Assembly: GCA_946887065.1 (NCBI GenBank)
Contig: CAMPKL010000095.1
Span: forward strand, 1 to 9,534
Source of the DNA: an uncultured Bryobacterales bacterium
GTDB taxonomy: Bacteria; Acidobacteriota; Terriglobia; Bryobacterales; UBA6623
DNA length: 9,534 nt
Direction of reading: 5' to 3'
Part shown: piece after piece, positions 1-5,883 of the stretch
Position numbering within the stretch: the stretch's first letter is position 1
Layout of the letters: each line of letters begins with the position of its first letter
Notes under the pieces: model-generated
The model's input: the letters and a program-made list of their open reading frames with translations, nothing else
The model's database searches: none
What the model was told of the DNA's origin: nothing
Position numbers and translations under genes: made by a program

Positions 1-13
1 CCGGTGGTTGCCT

Positions 14-3000
14 TTAGAACTGCAGCGACAGCGTCAAGTTCATCAGCGGCTGTCCGCCGATCGACGCCGTGCGAGGATCCGCTGTCACCTTCGCAAAATT
101 GTTCAGGTTCGATCCGCGCGTGTCGAATGTGTTCGTGAAGTCGTTGAAGTTGTAGTGTTTCAACGCGTTCTGCATGTCCCAGCGAATCTTTGCAATAACG
201 CGCTCGGTAAAGTAGATGTTCTTCTGAGCCGAGACTTGTGTCCAGATCAGGTTGCCCTGGATCACGGCGTTACGGCCCAAGGTGCCCAGCGTATAGTCCG
301 CCGGATTGCCAAAGAAGGACGGATCAAGGATCTGTCCGCTCGCACCTTGTGTGAACCGGTCATCCGCGTTGGTCACGCGCTCGCGCCAGTCGCTGTACAG
401 CCCCGGGTCGTCCATCGCCGCATTCGGGCGGGAAATTCCCCGCCAAGCCGCGTCGTTGAACCGACGCATCGAACCATTCAGAGCGATTTCGCGAGGGTTG
501 CCCGACTCCATCGTTTGTATGGCCGATACTTCCCACCCGCCGAAAATGTGATTCATCACGCCGCCGCGATTTAAGAAGCGCTTGCCCTGGCCGAACGGAA
601 GCTCGTACAAGACCGTGATCACGCCGCGATGGCCGCGGTGGTAGCCCGCAAGCGCCTTCTCAAGCGCCCGGTTGTTCAGCGGATCCTGGCCGCTGCCGTC
701 GTTGTCGCCGTTTTGGCTGTTGATCGACTTCGACAAGGTGTAGAAGGTCAACAGATTGAGGCCAGTGTTGCCATAGCGCTTCTCCAAACGGATCGTGCCG
801 CTGTGGTAGCTCGAGTGACCGAAGTTCGAACGCATGCGAACCCGCCCGAAGTTACCAAATGGGATAAAGGCCTGCCGGTCGCCCCGGATCGCTTCGTTGG
901 CCGCATAGCTGCTGCCGAACTCCGAAGCCAGCGTGTCGCCGTGGGTAAGAGGAACGATGTTGTAGTCCCAGCGTTCCATCAGGTTGACGCCGGACGAGCC
1001 CTGGTATGCCAACTCCACGAGGTACTCGCTGCTGAACTCACGCTGAACGCTGAGATTCCAGTTGTACGCATACGCGTTCCTCATGTTGGGATCCCAGAAG
1101 GTCGCTTCACGGCCGCCAAGATTGGCGCCGGAGAACGGCGACGTGCCGTCAGCCAGGATGTTGTACTGCGGCGCGGGAGTGTTGCTGAAAGCGAAGATCG
1201 ATCGCGGATCGCCCGACGATCTGTCGTACTGGAACGCTCCGCGGTACTCCTCGAAGTTGCCGCCTTGGTCCGGGTACTTGATATCGATCGTATTGACGGC
1301 GAAGCCGGCTCGAACGACCGTGTTGGGACGAACGTTCCAGGCGATGCCGATGCGCGGCTGGAAGTTGTTCTTGTCGGTCTTGCCCAGGGGCTGACCATCG
1401 TGTATGAATCCGCCGGTGCGTCCGGTCAACGGATCGATTGCCGTCGGCGACCAATTTGTATGCAACCCGTACTTGGTGTCGAACTGGCCTTCCACGCTAT
1501 AGCGCAGACCCAGGTTCAACGTGACGGTCGGACTGAATTTCCAGTCATCCTGAATATAGAAGCTGTTGATGTTGGACCTCGGCTGCCACATAGCCAGCTC
1601 TTGGTCGAAGTCAACAGTGTTCACGGCGCCCAACAGGAACGCGGCGAAATCAATGCCGGTACCCTGTGCGTAGGAACCGGAAGGATTGACGTTGGCCGTC
1701 ATGTTCTCCCAGTTGAATTCGCCGCTCGGCTTGCCCACGTTGGTGCGGTTACGGCGCAGCTGCAAAATTTCATAGCCGAACTTCACCGTGTGTGTGCCCG
1801 CGATCTTGGTCATGTCCGTACGCAGAGACCAGGTCTCATCGACGTTCTTGAACGGACCGCTCTTGTCCACGTCATAAAGGCCGATATCCGGTACGAGCGC
1901 CTGGTTGATTGCGGTCAATCCGAGAGTTGCCGGAATACCTTCGTCGTAACCCGCAACCACTCGCGTCTGATACCGGCGGTTGAGACCGACGCGCGTGTCG
2001 CTAATCATCGTCGGGTTGATTACCCAGGTAGTCCCCAACGACCAGTTCGTATTGGTCTCAGGAGTGACATGTCCGTCACCGCCGTCGAACTCCTGTAAAC
2101 GGATGTTCCTCGGGAATCGTGCGAGACCGTCGTTCTTGTTGGACGAGACGCTGAAGAAGGTCTTCACCGCTGACGTCCAGTTGTGATCGAAACGCGAAGT
2201 CCAATCGTGGAAGAATACGCGAGCATTCTCGGTGTATTCAAAGTTGTTGTCGGGCCCGTCTGACTCGTAGCTGGGCGCCAGATTGGCGCCGAACCAAGGA
2301 TCCGCGTTCAAGAACGCTGCTGATGTCGAATCGAATCGCGTCGTGGGAATGACGTTGTTGGCGAACGCTGTGCGCGGCACCCAATTGCCGTTGCCGAGTT
2401 GCATGTCGGTGGCCGGATCGAAGATCGCGTTAGCGCCCGCCCAGCCGAAGTCGCCCTGATACATCTGCGCCGTCGGAACCGTGCTGAACGCATTAGCGGC
2501 CTTTTTCTCAATCAAGTGCTGATAGGCCAAGAAGAAGAACGTCTTGTTCTTGATCACAGGCCCGGACAGATTAAAGTCCGGCAGCAAGAACATCACCTGC
2601 TGGTTCAAGTTTTCCGTCGTGTCGCGATCAAAAAACAGACGGTGTTGCATGCGACGGCTGCGCCCATAGAGTGAAGCCAAGCCATGGAACTGATTCGTTC
2701 CCGACTTCTTCACGATGTCCATCACGCCGCTGGCCGTATGGCCGTACTCGGCGGGTAGTGCGGTCGTGAAGACTTTGACCTCTTCCACCGCATTCATCAC
2801 AGGCTTGACATAGTTCGTTCCGCCGCCGTTGTCGTTGGCCGGGACGCCGTCGTCAAACGCGCCCGTCGCGGACGAACGCTGGCCGGCAACGCGGTAGCTG
2901 CCGAGGCTGCCGCCATAAGCGTAGCCCCCAGTCGAAATGCCGGGCACGAAGTTCATCGTCGACGCCGTATAGCGCTGATAGTTCGGGAGCTTGTAGAGGA

Positions 3001-3436
3001 TTTCACCTTCCACAGCGGCACCCAGCGCCGACGACTCGGTTTCCAGCAGAGGCGTCTCTCCAGTGACTTCGATCTGTTCGGTAACGGCCCCGACTTCCAA
3101 CATGGCATTGACTGCCGCCGTGGTTCCGGTGCGAACCTGCAGATCCTGACGGACGAAGGTCTTAAAGCCTTCCGTCTCAATTTCTACTCGATAGGTACCA
3201 GGGTTGAGTGAGGGAACGCGGAAAAGACCTTCCGCATTCGTTTCCGATTCTTGGGTGACGTTCGTGTCAATGTTCGTGACCCGAATCTGCGCTCCGGGGA
3301 CCACGGAGCCCGAAGCATCCGTGACGCGACCCGAAATCGTTCCGACGCCAAGCTGGCCAAGCAGTGGCATGGCAGCCAGACACACCGCCGCGAGCAGCGG
3401 CAGCAGCCGTTTAACCTTTTGTAGATGCATACACAT
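14..3436 (-). CDS. Oar-like TonB-dependent receptor with N-terminal carboxypeptidase-regulatory-like domain (paralogue 1)
   Basis: Complete gene for a 1140-residue outer-membrane receptor, expected to import a substrate into the periplasm using TonB/ExbBD energy. Residues 1-28 are a Sec signal peptide (basic start, Leu/Ala core, likely cut near PLLG/Q). Residues about 33-115 form a carboxypeptidase-regulatory-like fold (GRVTDASG; later TNAEGLFRVPSLNPGTYRVE). A TonB-box-like EQIEVTG lies at 120-126, the plug domain at about 135-250, and the remainder is the beta-barrel, ending in LSLQF with the C-terminal Phe expected for BAM-assembled barrels. The length is normal for Acidobacteria Oar-like receptors. 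The ORF opens at ATG 3436, but the second ATG at 3430 (Met3) fits better: GGGG at 3443-3440 is 9 bases from it and only 3 from the first, and the paralogue's signal peptide aligns to Met3. The substrate cannot be read from sequence. No SusD-like partner or other uptake gene is adjacent. Confidence 0.96.
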   Translation of the reverse strand: MCMHLQKVKRLLPLLAAVCLAAMPLLGQLGVGTISGRVTDASGSVVPGAQIRVTNIDTNVTQESETNAEGLFRVPSLNPGTYRVEIETEGFKTFVRQDLQVRTGTTAAVNAMLEVGAVTEQIEVTGETPLLETESSALGAAVEGEILYKLPNYQRYTASTMNFVPGISTGGYAYGGSLGSYRVAGQRSSATGAFDDGVPANDNGGGTNYVKPVMNAVEEVKVFTTALPAEYGHTASGVMDIVKKSGTNQFHGLASLYGRSRRMQHRLFFDRDTTENLNQQVMFLLPDFNLSGPVIKNKTFFFLAYQHLIEKKAANAFSTVPTAQMYQGDFGWAGANAIFDPATDMQLGNGNWVPRTAFANNVIPTTRFDSTSAAFLNADPWFGANLAPSYESDGPDNNFEYTENARVFFHDWTSRFDHNWTSAVKTFFSVSSNKNDGLARFPRNIRLQEFDGGDGHVTPETNTNWSLGTTWVINPTMISDTRVGLNRRYQTRVVAGYDEGIPATLGLTAINQALVPDIGLYDVDKSGPFKNVDETWSLRTDMTKIAGTHTVKFGYEILQLRRNRTNVGKPSGEFNWENMTANVNPSGSYAQGTGIDFAAFLLGAVNTVDFDQELAMWQPRSNINSFYIQDDWKFSPTVTLNLGLRYSVEGQFDTKYGLHTNWSPTAIDPLTGRTGGFIHDGQPLGKTDKNNFQPRIGIAWNVRPNTVVRAGFAVNTIDIKYPDQGGNFEEYRGAFQYDRSSGDPRSIFAFSNTPAPQYNILADGTSPFSGANLGGREATFWDPNMRNAYAYNWNLSVQREFSSEYLVELAYQGSSGVNLMERWDYNIVPLTHGDTLASEFGSSYAANEAIRGDRQAFIPFGNFGRVRMRSNFGHSSYHSGTIRLEKRYGNTGLNLLTFYTLSKSINSQNGDNDGSGQDPLNNRALEKALAGYHRGHRGVITVLYELPFGQGKRFLNRGGVMNHIFGGWEVSAIQTMESGNPREIALNGSMRRFNDAAWRGISRPNAAMDDPGLYSDWRERVTNADDRFTQGASGQILDPSFFGNPADYTLGTLGRNAVIQGNLIWTQVSAQKNIYFTERVIAKIRWDMQNALKHYNFNDFTNTFDTRGSNLNNFAKVTADPRTASIGGQPLMNLTLSLQF

Positions 3437-3450
3437 ATACCCCGGTATAT
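3435..3450. promoter_or_regulatory. 16-bp palindrome over the start of receptor 1
   Basis: The sequence atataccccggtatat has two perfect 7-base arms (3435-3441 and 3444-3450) around a 2-base centre. It lies between the predicted -10 box and the start codon of receptor 1 and includes that gene's G-rich ribosome-binding stretch. This is where a repressor would block transcription start, or where a small mRNA hairpin could hide the start. The symmetry is seen directly; a regulatory role is inference and no regulator gene is in the window. Confidence 0.4.
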
Positions 3451-3478
3451 AAGTAACACCGGCAATCTAGGGAGTCAA
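3450..3478 (-). promoter_or_regulatory. Predicted sigma-70-type promoter of receptor 1
   Basis: Read on the minus strand, TTGACT (3478-3473) is followed after exactly 17 bases by TACTTA (3455-3450), a fair match to TTGACA/TATAAT. Transcription would start near 3443, leaving only about 7 bases before the first ATG or 13 before Met3, so the mRNA would be almost leaderless. The boxes are visible; promoter activity is inferred. Confidence 0.35.
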
Positions 3479-3498
3479 TCAGAGAAATCCGATACTTC

Positions 3499-3510
3499 GT
3501 TATCGATAAC
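3499..3510. promoter_or_regulatory. Perfect 12-bp palindrome, possible operator
   Basis: The sequence gttatcgataac is its own reverse complement, with a central CG as in many LacI-family operators. It lies about 20 bp upstream of the predicted -35 box of receptor 1, in the middle of the divergent intergenic region, so it could serve either direction. A degenerate copy, gttatcgctatc, occurs at 3574-3585, closer to the plus-strand genes. The LacI-type assignment is a guess from symmetry alone. Confidence 0.3.
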
Positions 3511-3665
3511 TGGCAATGGAATCAACCCGATACTGATAATTTCCGAGCGAAACCGCGTAAACTTTTTGATCCTGTTATCGCTATCTTTGTTCGTCGCCGG
3601 ACGCATCCCACGCCGGTAACCCCACTAACCTCAACCGCGCCTACGCTGAGGTAAGCTACTCAAAC

Positions 3666-3670
3666 GAGGT
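3666..3670 (+). promoter_or_regulatory. Ribosome binding site of the beta-propeller gene
   Basis: GAGGT lies 9 bases before the ATG at 3680, a good Shine-Dalgarno match and spacing. It supports that ATG, which also starts a clean signal peptide. An ACCTC at 3628-3632 upstream is complementary to this site. The rest of the 243-bp intergenic region (3437-3679) shows no convincing plus-strand promoter: GATAAT at 3535-3540 is a good -10 box but lacks a clear -35 partner. Confidence 0.55.
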
Positions 3671-3679
3671 CCCTAAACG

Positions 3680-5050
3680 ATGCGTCGTCTTCCCCTGCTT
3701 CGCCGTTCGCTCACTGCAGCTTGCAGTCTTTTCGCCCTGTCGTTGCTGACCGCCGGCTTGTCGGCCAATTGGCCGCAGTGGCGGGGCCCGGACCATAACG
3801 GCACAAGCGCGTCGGCCAAGAATCTGCCGACTACCTGGAGTACGACCGAGAACGTCCTGTGGAGGGTCAGCCTCCCCAGTTGGAGCGCCGCCACGCCGAT
3901 CATCTGGGAAGACGTCGTCTTCGTCACCTCCGCACAGGAAGGCTTCAACGATCCCGTGCAGTTCGGCGGCCTCGCCGGCCAAGGCGGCGGACGCGGCGGC
4001 GCCCGGACGCCCCCCGCGGCGCAAGACAAGCTCTACCTGCACGCTGTCAGCCGCAAGGACGGTTCCGTGTTGTGGAGCCGCGAAACCGGCGCCGGCAATC
4101 ACATCGAGCGCAAGCAAAACATGGCTTCGCCCTCGCCCGTTACCGACGGCAAACACGTGTGGGTCATGACCGGCACCGGCACGCTGACCTGCTTCGACTT
4201 CCAGGGCAAACAAATCTGGCAGCGGAACTTCCAGCAGGACTACGGCCCATTCGGCCTCAACTGGGGCTATGCGTCGTCGCCCAAACTCCATGAGGGGCGC
4301 CTCTACGTGCAAGTGCTGCACGGCATGAAGACCGACGACCCGTCCTACATCGACAGCATCGACGCAGCAACCGGCAAGACCATCTGGCACGTCGAGCGGC
4401 CCACCGACGCGCCTCATGAATCGCCCGACAGTTACGCGACGCCCATCCTCGTCCCAGTCGACGGCAAGCTGCAGGTCATCGTCTCCGGCGCCGACTACGT
4501 CACGGGACACGATCTCCAAACCGGCAAGGAGCTTTGGCGCCTCGGCGGCTTCAACCCAATGCAAGACCGCGCCTACCGCACCATCGCTTCCTCCATCGCC
4601 ATTGGAGACACGGTCTTCACTACCAGCCGCGAAGGCAGACCCTTTGTAGGCTTCAAGCCCGGCGGCAGCGGAGACATCACCGGCAAGAGCGAGTTGTGGA
4701 CCAACAACCTCGGCGCCGACGTTCCCACCCCGACCACCGACGGCGAAATCATCTACGTCGTCAACGACCGCGGCATCGCCGTAGCCCTAGACCCCAAGAC
4801 CGGCGAGCAAATCTGGGAGCGCCAACGCCTCGAACCGGGCACCTACAGTTCGTCTCCGCTGCTCGCCGACGGCAAGATCTACGCCACCAGCGAAGACGGC
4901 GCCACCGTCGTCATGAAAGCCGGCCCCGAGTTCGAAATCCTAGCCGTCAACAAGCTCAACGAGTACACCCTCGCCAGCCCCGTCGCCGTCGACAACCAAA
5001 TCTTCATCCGCACCATGGACTACCTCTACTGCATCCAGAAGCAGGATTGA
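3680..5050 (+). CDS. Secreted PQQ-repeat (BamB-like) beta-propeller protein
   Basis: A 456-residue exported protein. Residues 1-29 are a signal peptide (MRRLPLLRR, hydrophobic stretch, LSA cleavage site), followed at once by [11 protein letters not shown], the opening typical of this family in Acidobacteria and Planctomycetes. At least five propeller blades show the GxxxW signature: DGSVLW (127-132), GKQIW (176-180), GKTIW (232-236), GKELW (282-286) and GEQIW (376-380). Between them are the strand motifs MASPSP, YASSP, YATP, YSSSP and LASP. No haem-binding CxxCH and no lipobox Cys are seen, so it is neither a quinohaemoprotein dehydrogenase nor a BamB-type lipoprotein. Databases often label such proteins 'PQQ-binding-like' or 'BamB', but enzyme activity is unproven; a periplasmic binding or scaffold role is as likely. 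A Gly-rich insert occupies residues 96-109. Third codon positions are strongly C-rich. It is the first gene of the plus-strand cluster. Confidence 0.93.
   Translation: MRRLPLLRRSLTAACSLFALSLLTAGLSANWPQWRGPDHNGTSASAKNLPTTWSTTENVLWRVSLPSWSAATPIIWEDVVFVTSAQEGFNDPVQFGGLAGQGGGRGGARTPPAAQDKLYLHAVSRKDGSVLWSRETGAGNHIERKQNMASPSPVTDGKHVWVMTGTGTLTCFDFQGKQIWQRNFQQDYGPFGLNWGYASSPKLHEGRLYVQVLHGMKTDDPSYIDSIDAATGKTIWHVERPTDAPHESPDSYATPILVPVDGKLQVIVSGADYVTGHDLQTGKELWRLGGFNPMQDRAYRTIASSIAIGDTVFTTSREGRPFVGFKPGGSGDITGKSELWTNNLGADVPTPTTDGEIIYVVNDRGIAVALDPKTGEQIWERQRLEPGTYSSSPLLADGKIYATSEDGATVVMKAGPEFEILAVNKLNEYTLASPVAVDNQIFIRTMDYLYCIQKQD
5043..5046 (+). promoter_or_regulatory. Ribosome binding site of the antitoxin gene, inside the propeller gene
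   Basis: AGGA lies 5 bases before the GTG at 5052 and inside the last codons of the propeller gene. Translation of the antitoxin could therefore be coupled to ribosomes finishing the upstream gene. Confidence 0.45.
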
Positions 5051-5051
5051 C

Positions 5052-5291
5052 GTGAGGGCCATATCAGCCAGCAAGGCTCGGGCCACCCTTGAGAGCCTAC
5101 TCGACGCAGTCGCGCGCGATGACGAGCCAGTGCTGATCAAGAGCAAGCGCGCCAACGCCGTCTTGCTATCCGAGAATGCCTGGCGCGGTATCGAAGAGAC
5201 ACTCTATCTCATCTCTGTCCCCGGCATGCGGGAGTCCATCCTTGAGGGTGGCGAGTCTCCAATCGTGGAGTGTGGCGATGAGCCCTGGTGA
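5052..5291 (+). CDS. Phd/YefM-family antitoxin
   Basis: A 79-residue protein with the full pattern of a YefM-type antitoxin. The N-terminal MRAISASKARATLESLLDAV and the following EPVLIKSKRANAVLLSENAWRGIEETLYL make up the Phd fold, which in this family dimerises and binds operator DNA. The C-terminal tail (SVPGMRESILEGG...ECGDEPW) matches the disordered segment that wraps the toxin in relatives that pair with YoeB/Txe. The start is GTG, one base after the propeller stop; no ATG in frame would keep the conserved N-terminus. Known relatives neutralise an mRNA-cleaving YoeB/Txe toxin and repress their own operon. Here no such toxin follows: the next gene, overlapping by 14 bases, belongs to another family. 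It could be an orphan antitoxin, or half of an unusual pair. The family call is strong; the role is open. Confidence 0.9.
   Translation: MRAISASKARATLESLLDAVARDDEPVLIKSKRANAVLLSENAWRGIEETLYLISVPGMRESILEGGESPIVECGDEPW
5267..5270 (+). promoter_or_regulatory. Ribosome binding site fixing the start of the 147-residue gene
   Basis: GGAG lies 7 bases before the ATG at 5278. This favours that start over an in-frame ATG at 5176, which would overlap more than 100 bases of the antitoxin gene and add 34 residues without family-like character. Confidence 0.5.
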
Positions 5292-5721
5292 GAACTACCA
5301 GATAGCTCTTGATACCTTCCTGCGAATTCAGGAGCGATTCCCGGATCTAGACATGGTGCTGGACAGAAAGCCGAGCAACGATTGGCTTGAGTTGACTTTG
5401 GACATCCTGTCGCAGCGAGGCCTTCCAGCGGATATTCATCTAGATCTGCAAGGTGGCGACGAACTGACGTTTTCGGTTGGTCCGTTCTTCGGCGAGTGGT
5501 TCCCTTGCAACGACGAAAAAGTACAGAGCGACTTCTTCGATTGCGTGGTCGGCTACCTGAGCGGCGAATATCTATTTGAAGAGCACTGGCGCGGCGGAAA
5601 AGCAGTGCGCTCCATTCTCAAGCGTCCCGACGGCACAGTGGCCAGTAACTGGCTGACGATCTCCGCTCTGTGGCCCTGGCCGTCGAAAACGATCCGCACG
5701 AACCAACGCGTGATCGCATGA
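5278..5721 (+). CDS. 147-residue protein of unknown function, in the toxin position after the YefM-like antitoxin
   Basis: I do not recognise a named family. The start at 5278 has a good ribosome binding site and overlaps the antitoxin end by 14 bases, a classic arrangement for co-translated pairs. The protein is soluble in appearance, with no signal peptide or membrane segment. It opens with a probable helix (NYQIALDTFLRIQERFP, 6-22), continues with alternating polar and hydrophobic residues (IHLDLQGGDELTFSVG, 53-68), then has aromatic-rich stretches FFGEWFPC (70-77) and LSGEYLFEEHWRGGKAV (94-110). Tryptophans occur at 36, 74, 104, 125, 132 and 134. It lacks the short basic RelE/YoeB layout: it is longer, rather acidic in the first half, and has no C-terminal catalytic-like pattern I can name. 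Codon use is less C-biased at third positions than in the propeller gene, which hints at separate origin. It could be an unrelated passenger, a new toxin, or an immunity-like protein. Confidence 0.8.
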   Translation: MSPGENYQIALDTFLRIQERFPDLDMVLDRKPSNDWLELTLDILSQRGLPADIHLDLQGGDELTFSVGPFFGEWFPCNDEKVQSDFFDCVVGYLSGEYLFEEHWRGGKAVRSILKRPDGTVASNWLTISALWPWPSKTIRTNQRVIA

Positions 5722-5778
5722 ACCCCGCTGCACGGCACGCCACCCCACATAAACCGCGGTGCCATAAGCCTCGATAAA

Positions 5779-5808
5779 GCGCTGCTGAGACCGTGGTCCC
5801 AGCAGCGC
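5779..5808 (-). terminator. Strong hairpin, probable terminator of receptor 2
   Basis: Arms gcgctgctg (5779-5787) and cagcagcgc (5800-5808) pair perfectly over 9 bp, with a further gacc/ggtc inner stem after one mismatch. On the minus strand, downstream of receptor 2, the stem is followed by TTTAT, a short U-tract. On the plus strand the next bases are CGGTGG, so it is less suited to ending the plus-strand genes. Confidence 0.5.
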
Positions 5809-5823
5809 CGGTGGGGGTATATG

Positions 5824-5855
5824 AAGGGAGACGCCGAAGCCCCTCCCTTATTTTT
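5824..5855 (+). terminator. Probable intrinsic terminator of the plus-strand cluster
   Basis: Arms aagggag (5824-5830) and ctccctt (5843-5849) form a 7-bp stem with a 12-base loop, followed by ATTTTT (5850-5855). It sits about 100 bases after the stop of the 147-residue gene and just before the converging receptor gene. The stem is only moderately GC-rich, so termination may be partial. Confidence 0.5.
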
Positions 5856-5883
5856 CGCTGCAGCCGTTAGAACTGCAGCGAAA
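5853..5883. repeat. 11-bp inverted repeat around the stop codon of receptor 2
   Basis: tttcgctgcag (5853-5863) and ctgcagcgaaa (5873-5883) are perfect reverse complements separated by 9 bases that contain the stop codon (TAA, 5869-5867). Neither strand has a T-run directly after it, so it is not a standard terminator by itself. It may protect the receptor mRNA 3' end or add to the terminators next to it. Confidence 0.45.

Noticed and set aside
629..2098. Long plus-strand ORF of 489 codons
   Set aside because: It lies fully antisense to receptor 1, has no recognisable domain and is Val/Arg-rich in the way mirror frames of GC-rich genes are. The neighbouring antisense ORF at 8-574 is rejected for the same reason.
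3425..3619. Small plus-strand ORF of 64 codons in the divergent intergenic region, with a hydrophobic C-terminal half
   Set aside because: There is no Shine-Dalgarno before its ATG, it starts inside receptor 1, and it covers the predicted receptor 1 promoter. Not supportable as a gene without expression data.
3656..4564. Minus-strand ORF of 302 codons
   Set aside because: It is antisense to the propeller gene, whose C-rich third positions leave few stops on the opposite strand. No domain or ribosome binding site supports it.
4534..5055. Plus-strand ORF of 173 codons inside the propeller gene
   Set aside because: It is an Arg/His-rich shifted frame of the propeller with no domain character.
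5176..5277. Longer start for the unknown 147-residue protein at the ATG at 5176
   Set aside because: It would overlap the antitoxin by 116 bases, and the extra residues are a shifted frame of the antitoxin. The ATG at 5278 has GGAG at good spacing.
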